The notes: generated by a model not told the origin, from the sequence alone. A stretch of DNA of 64,000 nucleotides from Thermococcus peptonophilus (GCF_001592435.1 NZ_CP014750.1:1550001-1614000); one strand, 5' to 3'; positions 35,170 through 45,133 are shown, numbered from the stretch's first letter. Program-made: numbers and translations.

Positions 35170-35580
35170 TCAATCCCTCCCCTTCTTAAACTTCTTCCTG
35201 AAGTTAGCGATATCGAGCCTGACTTTCTGGACGGGTTTCTCCTCCCGCCTCTGGGCGGACGCCTTTCTTTCAAGGCGCCTTAAATACCTTTCCCAGCCTT
35301 CCCTCGGTTTGAACAATATAAACCTTTTGCCCCTGATGTCTATAAGCTCGCTGTCGGTGAGCTCCGCGACCCTCTCTGCTAGGGCCTTTCTGTCCATTCC
35401 GGTTGAGATGAGCGCGCCCTTCCTTATCTCGACCTTCAGGATTCCGTCCTTCTCAAGCTGGGTGTTTATCTCTTCGATAACACTCTCGGCTAATCCTCTC
35501 TTTCCAATCCACGCTCGCGGCTCTATGTCGTAGTATCTCGCGCGAATAGCTCTTCTCACGCTGCCGGGTAGTCTCTTCAT
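35170..35580 (-). CDS. YhbY (CRM-domain) RNA-binding protein
   Basis: The 136-residue protein has a CRS1-YhbY domain, including WIGKRGLAESVIEEINTQLE and a GxxG-like loop, plus a basic C-terminal tail. YhbY proteins bind rRNA during large-subunit assembly. It lies directly upstream of rps19e. A minus-strand TATA-like ctttttaaagcc is near 35608-35620. Confidence 0.88.
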   Translation of the reverse strand: MKRLPGSVRRAIRARYYDIEPRAWIGKRGLAESVIEEINTQLEKDGILKVEIRKGALISTGMDRKALAERVAELTDSELIDIRGKRFILFKPREGWERYLRRLERKASAQRREEKPVQKVRLDIANFRKKFKKGRD

Positions 35581-35658
35581 AGTCTCTCACCTTCCACCCT
35601 CTTTGAAAATGGCTTTAAAAAGTTGACCCAAAGAACAGGAAATGTAAAGAAGGCAAGC

Positions 35659-38325
35659 TCAGAAGAACAGAACGACGGCGTCCCCGACGACCGCCGTCTC
35701 GACCTCTTCTCCCTCGCTGAAGACGGCCTTCCTGAGCACGATATCGTCCTTGCTCAGCTCGACCTTCTGACCGTCGACCCCGAACTCGACCTTTCCGCTC
35801 TCCTTGAGGGCCTTTGCCACCTCCTCCGCGTTCTCCTTGAGGTAGGCGATGATCTTTGGCACGAGCTTGCCATACTTCGGCCCAACGCTCTTGAAGTTTG
35901 GCTTTATCTCGATGATCCTCTCTTCAAGCTCGGGCTCGCCCTTGATTATCTCAAGCTTCTCGATGTTCATAGTTCCAGCTATGTCCTTCTCGATCGTCTT
36001 GAGCTTCTCATAGGAATCGGTGGCGTAGATAGCGACGTGCTTGAGCTTGGCGTTGAGCGAGAGGCCGTGGCTGTTCTTGTAGCGTCTCATGGCACCTATT
36101 ATCTCGCGAGCGAGCTCTCCGAGCTTTTCAGCCTCCTCATCTATCCTGGCCTCGTCGTACTTCGGCCACTCGAGAAGGTGGACGCTCTTCACTCCAATCC
36201 TATCGCGGAAGAGGTTCTGGTAGAGCTCCTCGGTAATGTGAGGCACGAACGGAGCCAGTAGAAGCATCACGTTGTAAAGCAGTTCGTAGAGGGCCGCCTT
36301 GGCCTTCAGCTTGCTCTCCTCGTCGTCGCCGTAGAGCCGGTACTTGATCATCTCGATGTAGTCATCGGCCACTTCATGCCAGACGAAGGTTATCAGCTCT
36401 CTTGTAAGCAGGTTGAAGCGGTACTTCTCCATCTCCTCCGTCGCGAACTTGATGAGCCTGTGAAGTCTGCTGAGTATCCAGCGGTCGAGCGGCTCAAGCT
36501 CCTCCGGGGCGTTTGAAGGATCAAAGCCCTCAAGGTGCCTCTCGGCGAAGCGGTAGATGTTCCAGACCTTCTGGAGGAAGCGGTAGTTGTAGTCGACTGT
36601 CTCCCACTTGAACGGATGGTCCTCTCCTGGCGGCGCTAAAGCCGTCCAGAGCCTGAGGGCATCGGCGCCGTACTTCGGAATGACCTCGTCCGGAGCAACA
36701 ACGTTACCATAGCTCTTGCTCATCTTCCTTCCGTCAGGTCCAGCGACCATACCGTTGATGAGGATGTCGTGCCAGGGTTTCTGGCCGGTAAGAACCCACG
36801 TCCTGAATATTGTGTAGAATGCCCACGTTCTTATGATGTCGGTCCCCTGCGGCCTTAGAGCGGTGGGGAAGTTGTGCTCGAACCACTTCTTGGCCTTTTC
36901 GTCGCCCTTGATGGCCTCGTGCCATTTCGTGATTATGAGCGGAGTTATACTTGAATCGACCCAGCAGTCGAGGACGTCAGTTACTGGCTTTGGCTCGCTC
37001 CCGTCGGAACACTTCCTCGGGGGCTTGTCGAAGCGCGGATCAACGGGTAAGTCTTCCTCGTTCGGCAGGATTATCTCGCCGTTATCGCAGACCCAGAAGG
37101 GTATCGGCGTTCCAAAGACTCTCTGCCTGCTGATGACCCAGTCCCAGTCCATCGACTCCGCCCAGTCCTTCAGGCGGAGGAACATGTCGCTCGGATACCA
37201 GTTGATCCCCTCGGCAACTTTAACTATTTCATCCGTGAAGTCCTTAACCTTGATGAACCACTGCTTCTTCGGCAGGAGCTCGATGGGGGCCATACAGGAG
37301 CTCCTCTCGGTGTGGCGGAGAACCCTGTGCTTTATCTTCTCCTTCTTGTAGAGGAGGCCCATCTTTTCAAGGTCTTCGGCTATCTTCTTTCTGGCTTCCT
37401 CTGTCTTGAGGCCGGCGTAGGGCCCGGCGTTCTCGTTCATGGTTCCGTCCTCGTTGATGGCAATGATAACCGGAAGGTTGTAGCGCTTCTGCCAGACTAC
37501 GTCCTGCTCGTCGCCGTAGGTACAGTTGTAGACCGCTCCCGTTCCAAAGCTCGGGTCAACGTCCTCGTCGGCCAGAACGGGAACTTCCCTCTCGAATATC
37601 GGGAGCTTAACCTTCTTGCCGACAACGTCCTTGTAGCGTTCATCATCTGGGTGAACGAAGACGGCAACACAAGCGGGCATGAGCTCAGGTCTGGTGGTGG
37701 CTATTGGAACGTAGCCGGAGCCGTCCGCCAGTGGAAGCTTGATATAGTAGAGGAAGCCCTCCTCTTCAACGTAGCCAACTTCAGCCTTAGCTAAGCTCGT
37801 CCTACATCTCGGGCACCAGTAAACCGGATGCTCCGCCTGGTAGAGCAACCCCTTCTTGTAGAACTCGATGAGGGACTTCTGGACAGCTGCCTTATACCAG
37901 TCGTCCATAGTGTGATATTCGAGATCCCAGTCGGCGGAATAGCCTATCCTTATGAACTGGTTCCTCATAGCTTCGATGGCCTGCCAGGTCCACTCGATGC
38001 ACTTCTTAAGGAAGAGCTCGGGCTGGTCCTTGCTTATTCCGAACTCCTTCTCGACTTTCAGCTCGGTCGGGAGTCCGTGGTTGTCGAATCCCTGGGGAAA
38101 GAGCACGTTGTAGCCGGTCATCCTCTTATACCTAGCTATAATGTCGATCCAGGTGTGGCTGAGAACGTGGCCGAGATGGAGTGTCCCGCTCGTGAACGGT
38201 GGGGGTGTATCAATCGCGTAGCTCGGCCTCTTTTCGTCCAGTTCGTACTTATATATCTTCTCATCGAGCCAGAACTTCTGCCACTTGGGCTCAATCTCGT
38301 TGGGGTCGTAGTTTTTGGGGAGCAT
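35659..38325 (-). CDS. valS: Valyl-tRNA synthetase
   Basis: The 888-residue class I synthetase shows FTSGTLHLGHVLSHT (HIGH motif) near residue 50 and RKMSKSYGN (KMSKS) near residue 530, with the CP1 editing domain between them and an anticodon-binding domain after. ATG 38325 is 5 bases after GGTGA; ATG 38331 overlaps that site. An inverted repeat lies upstream (38393-38485). Confidence 0.97.
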   Translation of the reverse strand: MLPKNYDPNEIEPKWQKFWLDEKIYKYELDEKRPSYAIDTPPPFTSGTLHLGHVLSHTWIDIIARYKRMTGYNVLFPQGFDNHGLPTELKVEKEFGISKDQPELFLKKCIEWTWQAIEAMRNQFIRIGYSADWDLEYHTMDDWYKAAVQKSLIEFYKKGLLYQAEHPVYWCPRCRTSLAKAEVGYVEEEGFLYYIKLPLADGSGYVPIATTRPELMPACVAVFVHPDDERYKDVVGKKVKLPIFEREVPVLADEDVDPSFGTGAVYNCTYGDEQDVVWQKRYNLPVIIAINEDGTMNENAGPYAGLKTEEARKKIAEDLEKMGLLYKKEKIKHRVLRHTERSSCMAPIELLPKKQWFIKVKDFTDEIVKVAEGINWYPSDMFLRLKDWAESMDWDWVISRQRVFGTPIPFWVCDNGEIILPNEEDLPVDPRFDKPPRKCSDGSEPKPVTDVLDCWVDSSITPLIITKWHEAIKGDEKAKKWFEHNFPTALRPQGTDIIRTWAFYTIFRTWVLTGQKPWHDILINGMVAGPDGRKMSKSYGNVVAPDEVIPKYGADALRLWTALAPPGEDHPFKWETVDYNYRFLQKVWNIYRFAERHLEGFDPSNAPEELEPLDRWILSRLHRLIKFATEEMEKYRFNLLTRELITFVWHEVADDYIEMIKYRLYGDDEESKLKAKAALYELLYNVMLLLAPFVPHITEELYQNLFRDRIGVKSVHLLEWPKYDEARIDEEAEKLGELAREIIGAMRRYKNSHGLSLNAKLKHVAIYATDSYEKLKTIEKDIAGTMNIEKLEIIKGEPELEERIIEIKPNFKSVGPKYGKLVPKIIAYLKENAEEVAKALKESGKVEFGVDGQKVELSKDDIVLRKAVFSEGEEVETAVVGDAVVLFF

Positions 38326-38392
38326 GGGCATCACCTTTTGGGTTTTCTAAAGATGGGATAACCTCAGAAGGGCCTTTTAAAAACCTTAGCCG

Positions 38393-38485
38393 CGGTGGTG
38401 CCGGAACCTGAACTAACCCAGAAGGGTGGAATGCCTGAAATTCATGGGTTGAAATCGGTGTTACGGTGGACGATAGGCACCACCG
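38393..38485. repeat. Long inverted repeat upstream of valS
   Basis: CGGTGGTGCC (38393-38402) pairs perfectly with GGCACCACCG (38476-38485). Inside, AACCCA (38415-38420) can pair with TGGGTT (38445-38450). The element lies in the 198-base gap between a methyltransferase gene and valS. A symmetric TATA-like ccttttaaaaacc (38373-38385) is adjacent. It may be a terminator, an attenuator or a small RNA; it lacks C/D boxes and a terminal ACA on either strand. Confidence 0.45.
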
Positions 38486-38523
38486 GGGTATGAAAATGGA
38501 CAGGAGGTTTAAAAAAGTTTGGG

Positions 38524-39273
38524 TCACTTCACGGCCACCAGCCAGTACCTCCTATCATTGGGGGCGAGGCTCCTCCTCAGGTTCCCGTAGATTTTGACCT
38601 CATGGAAGTGCCGCGTTGCCAGAAGTCTCATCTCTCTCGGCGTGTAGATATTGAGTTCGTCATCAACGAAAAACGCTTTTGTCTCTCCGTTCGGCCTGAT
38701 TATTTGCACGAGCCTCTTAAAGCGGAGCTTTTGAAATGCCGGCTCAACCTCCCGCCAGTCGGTTATCACGAGCCTTTCATCTCCTCTCCTTTCGTCCCAC
38801 ACTATCGGGCCATCGTTCCCGCCGTAGAACCAGCATGGGAAGTCAGCTATGAAGATCCCTCCTGGCTTCAGCGCCTGCCTTACAGAATTAAATAATTCCT
38901 GAATTGCAGAATCATCGAAATACATGATTGAGGAGAAGAACATCGTAACAGCGTCGAACTCCTCATCAAAGCTTATATCGAGGGCATTGCCCTGAATGAA
39001 CTTGACGTTCAGCCCTTGAGCCTCCGCCTTCCGCCTCGCAACCCTCAGCATCTCTTCATGCAGGTCAAGACCAATGACTTCGTAGCCCCTCCGGGCCAGC
39101 TCAAGGGTAGGAATGCCTGTGCCACAGGCGAGGTCGAGAACCCGTTTAATTTCCCTCTCCGCGTCCTCTCTAAAGATCTCCTCCACGAAGTCTATCTCCT
39201 CCTTAACCCTCTCGACCCTCCTCTGGTAGATCGCGTCGTAGTACTCGGCGAGGATGGTGTAGAGCTCGTGCAC
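38524..39273 (-). CDS. Class I SAM-dependent methyltransferase
   Basis: The 249-residue protein carries the SAM motif I VLDLACGTGIPTLEL near residue 48, motif II EVIGLDLHEEML and a later ALKPGGIFIADFP. The substrate is not predictable. I favour GTG 39273 because GGTGG is 5 bases upstream on the minus strand; the frame continues further up without a site. Confidence 0.85.
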   Translation of the reverse strand: MHELYTILAEYYDAIYQRRVERVKEEIDFVEEIFREDAEREIKRVLDLACGTGIPTLELARRGYEVIGLDLHEEMLRVARRKAEAQGLNVKFIQGNALDISFDEEFDAVTMFFSSIMYFDDSAIQELFNSVRQALKPGGIFIADFPCWFYGGNDGPIVWDERRGDERLVITDWREVEPAFQKLRFKRLVQIIRPNGETKAFFVDDELNIYTPREMRLLATRHFHEVKIYGNLRRSLAPNDRRYWLVAVK

Positions 39274-39307
39274 ATAGACCACCAAAATATGAATGGTAGT
39301 TCTGACG

Positions 39308-40285
39308 TTAAAGTGTTTTGTTTTCAATCTCCTGGAATGCTCTAATTAGCACCTCGTTCTCCTCCGGCTTCCTGACCGAGAACCTAATGTATTCTGGAAG
39401 GCCGAAGCTTGTGCAGTCCCTCACGAGTATTCCCCTCTTCTTCAGCTCCTCAACAGTCTTTTTGGCATTTTCCACGTGTTTTATGAAGAAGTTCGCATCG
39501 CTCTTGACCCCAAGGGCTTTTTCGATCCGTTTCTTTTCCCGCCAGATTAATGGCATTGTCTTCCTCAGGTGTTGGAACATGTCATCCATCAAGAACTCAA
39601 GGAATGCTACTCCAGTCGAGCCTATTGCCCACGGCATCCTGACGCTCCTGAAAGCTTCGCTAAAGCCCAGAACATAGCCGATCCTTATCCCAGGCAGGCC
39701 GTAGCTCTTGGTGAACGTCCTTAGCTTCACAATGTTCTCCCCCTCCGGGCTTTCGGGCCTTTCAACGAAGTCAATGAAGGCCTCGTCAAGGACGAGTAAG
39801 GCGTTCTTGTCCTCTATGGCGTCCAGGAGGGGTCTTAGCCCTTTTTCCCTGTAGAACCTCCCGTCCGGGTTGTTGGGGTTGCAGAAGAAGACGACGGAAC
39901 TTTCCTCAACGAGCTGGGAGAGTCCCTCTGGATCGTTCGGTCCCTTAATAACATCTGCCCCGAAGATTCTGGCGACCCTTTCGTACTCGCCGTAGGTGTG
40001 AGTTGGGATTATCACCTTCCTTCTCCTCAGCGCGAGGATTCCTAGGAGGTAAAGGGCCTCGGTTATTCCGGCCGTCACGGTAACGGACTCTCCTACCAGT
40101 TCTGACAGGCCGTCCTCAAGCTCTTCGTAGTAGGGATAGCGGTCGCTTATCTCCTTGGCCCTCTCGAACATCTCATTCAGCCACTTCGGAGGGTAGGGAT
40201 TAAGGGAGGCCGAGAAGTCTATCAGGCCTTCTTCCTTTCTCCTTGCTCCACCGTGATATGCCGAGAACTTCACGGGCTCAAGCAT
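39308..40285 (-). CDS. cobD: CobD/HisC-like aminotransferase, probable threonine-phosphate decarboxylase
   Basis: The 325-residue fold-type I PLP enzyme has [12 protein letters not shown] and the PLP lysine in [15 protein letters not shown]. It resembles both histidinol-phosphate aminotransferase and CobD, which makes aminopropanol phosphate for the nucleotide loop of cobamides. Position decides: it overlaps cbiB by 16 bases and lies in the cobamide cluster, and no his genes are near. ATG 40285 follows GGGGTGTG. Confidence 0.85.
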   Translation of the reverse strand: MLEPVKFSAYHGGARRKEEGLIDFSASLNPYPPKWLNEMFERAKEISDRYPYYEELEDGLSELVGESVTVTAGITEALYLLGILALRRRKVIIPTHTYGEYERVARIFGADVIKGPNDPEGLSQLVEESSVVFFCNPNNPDGRFYREKGLRPLLDAIEDKNALLVLDEAFIDFVERPESPEGENIVKLRTFTKSYGLPGIRIGYVLGFSEAFRSVRMPWAIGSTGVAFLEFLMDDMFQHLRKTMPLIWREKKRIEKALGVKSDANFFIKHVENAKKTVEELKKRGILVRDCTSFGLPEYIRFSVRKPEENEVLIRAFQEIENKTL

Positions 40286-41154
40286 GGACACACCCCCAAC
40301 CCCAGCAGTATAGTAATTATTAACGTCCATTCTGCAACTACGGTCCAGTAAACTTTCAAAGCTTGTTTTATGTCCTCGTTTTTTGGCTCTCCACCTGGGA
40401 AGCTGTAAACACCAGGCTTTTCGAGCCAGACTCTAAGAACCGCACTCATCACAGCTATAGGCTTGTCGGAGTTTATCTTGAACCTTGCTAGCTTGTAGTA
40501 CTCCAAAACTTTCTTTCTACCCAGCGGAAGGTAGAGGAGAACCGTTAGACGGGCCGGAATGAAGTTGAGAACGTCGTCGAGCCTCGCCGAAAACTTGCCA
40601 AAGAACTCGTAACGCTCGTTTCTATAGCCGAGCATCGCATCGAGAGTGTTCACGGCGCGATAAACAACCGCCCCGGGGAGTCCAAAGAGGAGAAAATAAA
40701 AGAGTGGAGCAATGACAGAATCGTTCAGGTTCTCCGCTAGGCTCTCTATCGCGGCGGAATTTAGATGGGCCTCGTCAAGGATTTTGGTGTCCCTGCTCAC
40801 TATCATTGAGACTGCCCTTCTCTTCTCCTCGAGATCGTTAGTTACCGTCCTCGAAACATGCTCGTGGAGGCTCCTTATGGCAAAAGAGCTCTTGAGGAGG
40901 TAAACAGCAAGAAGATAGTTGAGAGGAAAATGCGTGTAAAACGGCAGTATTGAAAGCAGAAAAGCTAAGAAAATCACCGTTAGCGCTGTGATTAGGCCGG
41001 CTGTAAAATCAATGACTGGAGAGCGCCTTTCATATCTGGAGTCAAGAAAACCGGCCATCTTTCCGAACCAGACTACTGGGTGAACTACCGCAGGAGGCTC
41101 TCCGAGTGCCAAATCCCATGTGAAGGCCAGCAGGAAAAGGACTAAAGTGCCCAT
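40270..41154 (-). CDS. cbiB: Adenosylcobinamide-phosphate synthase CbiB
   Basis: The 294-residue membrane protein attaches aminopropanol (phosphate) to cobyric acid. Diagnostic segments are [20 protein letters not shown] and the catalytic region [24 protein letters not shown], plus [39 protein letters not shown]. It overlaps the glycosylase gene upstream by 13 bases and cobD downstream by 16. Confidence 0.94.
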   Translation of the reverse strand: MGTLVLFLLAFTWDLALGEPPAVVHPVVWFGKMAGFLDSRYERRSPVIDFTAGLITALTVIFLAFLLSILPFYTHFPLNYLLAVYLLKSSFAIRSLHEHVSRTVTNDLEEKRRAVSMIVSRDTKILDEAHLNSAAIESLAENLNDSVIAPLFYFLLFGLPGAVVYRAVNTLDAMLGYRNERYEFFGKFSARLDDVLNFIPARLTVLLYLPLGRKKVLEYYKLARFKINSDKPIAVMSAVLRVWLEKPGVYSFPGGEPKNEDIKQALKVYWTVVAEWTLIITILLGLGVCPCLSP

Positions 41155-41888
41155 TCCCCAAATGCCCCCGTTATTACGCGGTATTCCTTGAGGATTTCCT
41201 CGTTTGGTTCCCTAACGCCCCTCCTCACGTACCACGCAGGATGGCGGATGTAAACCGCATCAAAGCCGAGCTCACCCAAGGCCCTCTCCGCAGTTCTACC
41301 AACAGCAAAGAGGGCTTTTGGTCTCAAAATCTCCAGCTCTTCAGCAAGAAACTCCAGCGCGCCCTCTGGGACACCTCTCAGCCTGTTCCCGGGCGGATTG
41401 CACTTGACGACGTTGGTTATGTAAACGAAGTCGGGGTTCACTCCAAGCGCGAACAGAACTTTCCTGAGGAGCATCCCTGAAGCGTCCCGGTAGAAGCATA
41501 TCCCGGTCTTTCCGCAACCCCTTCTCCCGGGGGCTTCCCCCACGAGCACTACTCCCGAACCGGGCCAGCCGTTGGCAAGGGGCAGTCCTTTAAACTCCCT
41601 AACCTGGAGCTGATAGCGGTAGTTCTCTTCGCCGCAGAAATATGTGGGGTTTTCCAAAAGTTCCTGGTAGAGTTCCATGAGCCCTTTTCCCACGCTAATA
41701 TCCTGTTTCTCGATCACAAGAAATCTCTCGGAGGGGTTGTAGATCGTCCTTGCGTAAACTCCGTAGGTTTTCTCGTCAAGCGATAGGAAGTCCCTCCAGT
41801 CCCGGATAAGCGGGGGAGCAGTCTTCAGATTCCTTGGGTTGAGATAAACCTCTCCAACCTTCCTGAGCCTTTTGAGTTCTAGGAGCAT
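41142..41888 (-). CDS. Divergent uracil-DNA glycosylase superfamily protein
   Basis: The 248-residue protein has the glycosylase motif [25 protein letters not shown] and a His-Pro motif in YIRHPAWYV. Cysteines in [14 protein letters not shown] and VKCNPP could hold a [4Fe-4S] cluster as in family 4/5 enzymes, but the stretch after GEAPG differs from the usual family 4 pattern. Start 41888 fits leaderless transcription from the minus TATA at 41910-41920; ATG 41906 is in frame but lies upstream of that start site. Confidence 0.78.
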   Translation of the reverse strand: MLLELKRLRKVGEVYLNPRNLKTAPPLIRDWRDFLSLDEKTYGVYARTIYNPSERFLVIEKQDISVGKGLMELYQELLENPTYFCGEENYRYQLQVREFKGLPLANGWPGSGVVLVGEAPGRRGCGKTGICFYRDASGMLLRKVLFALGVNPDFVYITNVVKCNPPGNRLRGVPEGALEFLAEELEILRPKALFAVGRTAERALGELGFDAVYIRHPAWYVRRGVREPNEEILKEYRVITGAFGEWAL

Positions 41889-41891
41889 AAT

Positions 41892-41920
41892 GGATAAAAA
41901 CTCCATGGGGTTTATATGTT
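41892..41920. promoter_or_regulatory. Overlapping divergent promoters
   Basis: The + strand ggataaaaac at 41892-41901 would start transcription near 41923 for the PP-loop gene (ATG 41931). The minus strand aacatataaac at 41910-41920 would start near 41889 for the glycosylase gene (ATG 41888). The two TATA boxes face away across each other, so initiation may be mutually exclusive. Confidence 0.5.
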
Positions 41921-41930
41921 TGGTGGTTTG

Positions 41931-42575
41931 ATGGGTAGGGGAGTCGCGTTCTTTTCAGGCGGCAAAGACGGACTTTACGCTCTCTACCTTGCAGAGAGAG
42001 AAGGAATAGATGTGCCGTATCTCCTAACTCTCAAAACGAGCATAGGCCTCTCGCCCCACTGGGAGAACTTTGAGGCGTTAAAAGTGCTGGCGGATGCAGT
42101 GGGGAAGGAGTTGCTGACCTTTGACATGAAGGAGGGGAGCGATGCACTGGCGGAGTTCATAGGATCACTCGGCGTAGACTATCTCATCGCGGGTGATGTT
42201 TACCTCGAAGACCACCTGGGGTGGGTAAAGCTCCTTGCCGAGAAAGCTAGAGTTAAAAGCCTAGAGCCCCTCTGGGGAAGGAACACGAGAGAGCTTGCCG
42301 AAGAGATGCTGGGGGCTGACTTTGAGTGGGCTATAATTGCCGTGGACAGAGAAAAGCTTGGAAGGGAATGGCTCGGCTACATCTTCCGCTCGGTTGATGA
42401 TCTGGAAGATTTTCTCAGCGCCAACCCTCACGTTGACCCAGTTGGGGAGGCCGGTGAGTTTCACACTGTCGTCTTGGAAGCTCCCTTCTTTGAAGAAAGG
42501 TTTGGCCTCGAAGTGAAGTCCGTTGAAGAGAGCGAGAGGTACTGGTGGATGAAGTTCAGGCTGGTGAGAAAATGA
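41931..42575 (+). CDS. Dph6-like ATP pyrophosphatase (COG2102)
   Basis: The 214-residue protein has a PP-loop GVAFFSGGKDGLYALYLA and the family's C-terminal signature DPVGEAGEFHT. The family includes diphthine-ammonia ligase, which amidates diphthine on EF-2. Coupling to cobZ by an ATGA overlap also raises a cobamide-related amidation role; that is inference. GGTGG precedes ATG 41931. Confidence 0.82.
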   Translation: MGRGVAFFSGGKDGLYALYLAEREGIDVPYLLTLKTSIGLSPHWENFEALKVLADAVGKELLTFDMKEGSDALAEFIGSLGVDYLIAGDVYLEDHLGWVKLLAEKARVKSLEPLWGRNTRELAEEMLGADFEWAIIAVDREKLGREWLGYIFRSVDDLEDFLSANPHVDPVGEAGEFHTVVLEAPFFEERFGLEVKSVEESERYWWMKFRLVRK

Positions 42576-42985
42576 ATTCTCAAGAACTCCTCAAAAAGCT
42601 CGAATCCAAAGGGGTAACCCTGGAAGGGATGCTCGACACAGCCATGGAGCTCTATATAGGGGAGGAAAAAGAAGCCGCCAGAGAAAAGCTCAGAGAGCTG
42701 ATGCTCCGCTACCTAACCGATATCAACGTCCAGGCCCTTTTGATGGCCGCCCTGCTTCTCGAAGAGGGTTTCAGAGTTGAAGGTGACCCTGTGAACCTTG
42801 TGGCGGATGAACTCATCGGGATAAACATCGCCGAGTACATCGGTGGAAAGATGGCGCTCTTCAACTTCTTCTACTACGATACGAGGAAGCCTGGAATCCT
42901 GGCCGAACTTCCGCCGTTCCTTGATGATGCCATCGGCGGGTTTATAGCTGGGTGCATGACAAAAGTTTTTGAAACAGGTTCTTAG
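42572..42985 (+). CDS. cobZ: Alpha-ribazole phosphatase CobZ (PgpA-like fold)
   Basis: The 137-residue protein resembles phosphatidylglycerophosphatase A (ADELIGINIAEYIGG ... FFYYDTRKPG ... LPPFLDDAIGGFIAGC). The archaeal CobZ, a non-orthologous replacement for CobC, shares this fold, and the setting among cbiB, cobD and cobS supports that reading over PgpA. It overlaps the preceding gene by 4 bases. Confidence 0.82.
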   Translation: MNSQELLKKLESKGVTLEGMLDTAMELYIGEEKEAAREKLRELMLRYLTDINVQALLMAALLLEEGFRVEGDPVNLVADELIGINIAEYIGGKMALFNFFYYDTRKPGILAELPPFLDDAIGGFIAGCMTKVFETGS

Positions 42986-43040
42986 GTTATCGTACTTTAT
43001 TGCTGCTCTTGTCTTACCTACAATCCTCGTGACGTGAAAA

Positions 43041-43048
43041 TTATAAAA
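43041..43048 (+). promoter_or_regulatory. Promoter (TATA box) of the radical-SAM gene
   Basis: The sequence ttataaaa is centred 27 bases before ATG 43072, and no ribosome-binding site lies between. This predicts a leaderless mRNA. Confidence 0.5.
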
Positions 43049-43071
43049 CCTGCCACGAGTACCTGTTGATA

Positions 43072-44250
43072 ATGACGAAGCTTGGGCGCTTTATGATAGG
43101 CACGAGCAGTCACGTGAGCGGACTGTGCCACAGCATAGTCAGGGGAGAGGTTTTTACGACCTGTTCGCTTGGGTGTACATACTGCTATGCCAGATGGTAC
43201 AGGGGGCCTCACGGAAAGCCAAAGCCCATCTTTGATGTGCTCAGACTCGTCAAATCCTTTGGAAGACTCGTTGAAAGCGGCATCTCGGTGACACCCATCC
43301 GGTTTTCAACTCTGAGTGAACCCTTCCAGCCTCCTGCGAAGATAACTCTTAGGGCCCTAAAGCTGGCCTACAAACTCAACGTGCCGGTCATCGTAAATAC
43401 CAAACTTCATCCCTCTGAGAAGCACTTCAAAGTGCTTGAAGACCTCGCTTCCAGGGGCCTTCTGGTTCTCCAGGTAAGCATACTGGCCAAAAAAGACTAT
43501 CCAGAGGTCAAAATTCTCGAACCCTTTGCCAGTCCAATAGAGGACAGATTGAAGTTCGTGGAAAAAGCGAGCGAAGCCGGAATCCCAGTTGTGGTGAGGA
43601 TTCAGCCCCTCGTCCCGGGCTTGAGCGATAGAAACGTGGAAGGGTTTCTCGACGAAATCTCAAGTGCTGGCGCAAAGATGGTTATAATCGAGTTCCTGCG
43701 CATTGAAAGGGAGGCCTTTGGACTCTACAAGCGGCTCTTTTCGGAGTTCACCGATGTCTACGATGAGGAGTGGGAGTCTTATCTCCCGAGAACGGCAAAC
43801 GAAGAAGCTCCATTGATTCAGGTTTCCCTCAGATATAAACTCGAAAAAGCGGAGATCTTTGCGAAAGAGGCAAGAAAAAGAAAACTTACCTTTGCAACGT
43901 GTAAAGAAGGCCTGTTCCACCTTCACGAGCCTAAAATCATTGACTGCTGTGGAATGGGATTTTTGGGAGTTGAATGGACAAGGAGGCCAACTCTCTGGGA
44001 TCTCTACTTGGAAGCCCACGAGAGAGGAAAGGCACGAGCAGAGGATTTGTGGGTTAGATGTGAGGAAAAAGGGCTTTTATGCGGTGAGCGCTTGAAGGTG
44101 TACCCTTCATGGCTATCGAGGGGATTCAAGGCCCACGAGAAACGGTTAAAGAGCATACTGAAGAAGCCTGAGCTCGTAGAGAAGCTTGTGCCGGTTTTAA
44201 AGTATCGCGATGGGTATTACGTGGTTAATGAACCGGAGGATAATAAATAG
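43072..44250 (+). CDS. Radical SAM protein, SPL/COG1533-like
   Basis: The 392-residue protein has the radical-SAM cluster motif CSLGCTYCYARWY near residue 34 (CxxxCxxC) and a C-terminal Cys set (FATCKEG, IDCCGMG, RCEEKGLLCGE) that could bind another Fe-S cluster. The N-terminal half fits the spore-photolyase-like COG1533 group. The substrate is unknown. It lies between cobZ and cobS, which may be chance. The start is predicted to be leaderless. Confidence 0.85.
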   Translation: MTKLGRFMIGTSSHVSGLCHSIVRGEVFTTCSLGCTYCYARWYRGPHGKPKPIFDVLRLVKSFGRLVESGISVTPIRFSTLSEPFQPPAKITLRALKLAYKLNVPVIVNTKLHPSEKHFKVLEDLASRGLLVLQVSILAKKDYPEVKILEPFASPIEDRLKFVEKASEAGIPVVVRIQPLVPGLSDRNVEGFLDEISSAGAKMVIIEFLRIEREAFGLYKRLFSEFTDVYDEEWESYLPRTANEEAPLIQVSLRYKLEKAEIFAKEARKRKLTFATCKEGLFHLHEPKIIDCCGMGFLGVEWTRRPTLWDLYLEAHERGKARAEDLWVRCEEKGLLCGERLKVYPSWLSRGFKAHEKRLKSILKKPELVEKLVPVLKYRDGYYVVNEPEDNK

Positions 44251-44323
44251 GCTTCCCAACACGTTGTTCTTAAGGCAAGTTTTTAAGCCTTAAACGGTTT
44301 GGATAATTAAACCGGGTGATTGC

Positions 44324-45022
44324 ATGAGGAACATCCTGCCATTCCTCACAAGAATCCCCGTCAAAGGGGATTTTGAAAAGGCCCGAAGCGAACTGTGGGC
44401 CTTTCCACTTGTGGCGCTGGTCAGCTCAGCCCTTCCGATTCTCATCTTGTACCTTAAACTTCCCCTCGCTAATTTACTCGCGGTTCTTGCCCTTTACTGG
44501 ATGATTGGTTTGCTCCACCTCGATGGTTTAGCGGACTGGGCCGATGGAATAATGGCAAAAGGTGACAGAGAGAAGAAAATTCAGGTTATGAAGGACGTGA
44601 ACACTGGTATAGCCGGGCTCTTTGCGGTAGTGATGGTTATTCTCCTTCAAGTTTATTCCCTTCAGTTCCTTCCTTTCTACGCCCTCTTCCTAGCCGAGCT
44701 GAACTCAAAAACGGCAATGCTGTTTGCTCTGGCAACTAAAAAGCCCCTTGGGAATGGTTTGGGTGCGTATTTCATGGAGAAAATAAATAGGATGCAGCTT
44801 GCTCTGGGAGTTTTTCTCTATGTCCTGCTCTCCTCTCTAGCTTTTCTCACTGATCCACTGAGCATGAGTGGGGTTTTGGGACTTGTCTTTGGGGCCTACA
44901 TAATAAGACTCTCACTAAAGAATTTTGGCGGCATTAATGGGGACTGCATCGGCGCCGTTGCCGAGATTGTGAGGGCTGGAAGTCTCCTTATCATGGCTCT
45001 TGCAGTGTCCTTTCTCGCCTGA
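44324..45022 (+). CDS. cobS: Adenosylcobinamide-GDP ribazoletransferase (cobalamin synthase) CobS
   Basis: The 232-residue membrane enzyme joins adenosylcobinamide-GDP and alpha-ribazole (phosphate). It shows FLTRIPVKG at the N-terminus, [15 protein letters not shown] with the metal-binding Asp residues, and [15 protein letters not shown] near the C-terminus. GGGTGATTGC precedes ATG. The guanylyltransferase CobY expected in this pathway is not in the window. Confidence 0.95.
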   Translation: MRNILPFLTRIPVKGDFEKARSELWAFPLVALVSSALPILILYLKLPLANLLAVLALYWMIGLLHLDGLADWADGIMAKGDREKKIQVMKDVNTGIAGLFAVVMVILLQVYSLQFLPFYALFLAELNSKTAMLFALATKKPLGNGLGAYFMEKINRMQLALGVFLYVLLSSLAFLTDPLSMSGVLGLVFGAYIIRLSLKNFGGINGDCIGAVAEIVRAGSLLIMALAVSFLA

Positions 45023-45133
45023 GAGCGTAACTGGACATAGAGACCGCTCCTATGGATAACATCTAACTTCCAAACAATGTTATTGCGAAACATTTTAAAA
45101 CGTAACAACAGAGGTTGTAAAGGTGGCAGTAAA

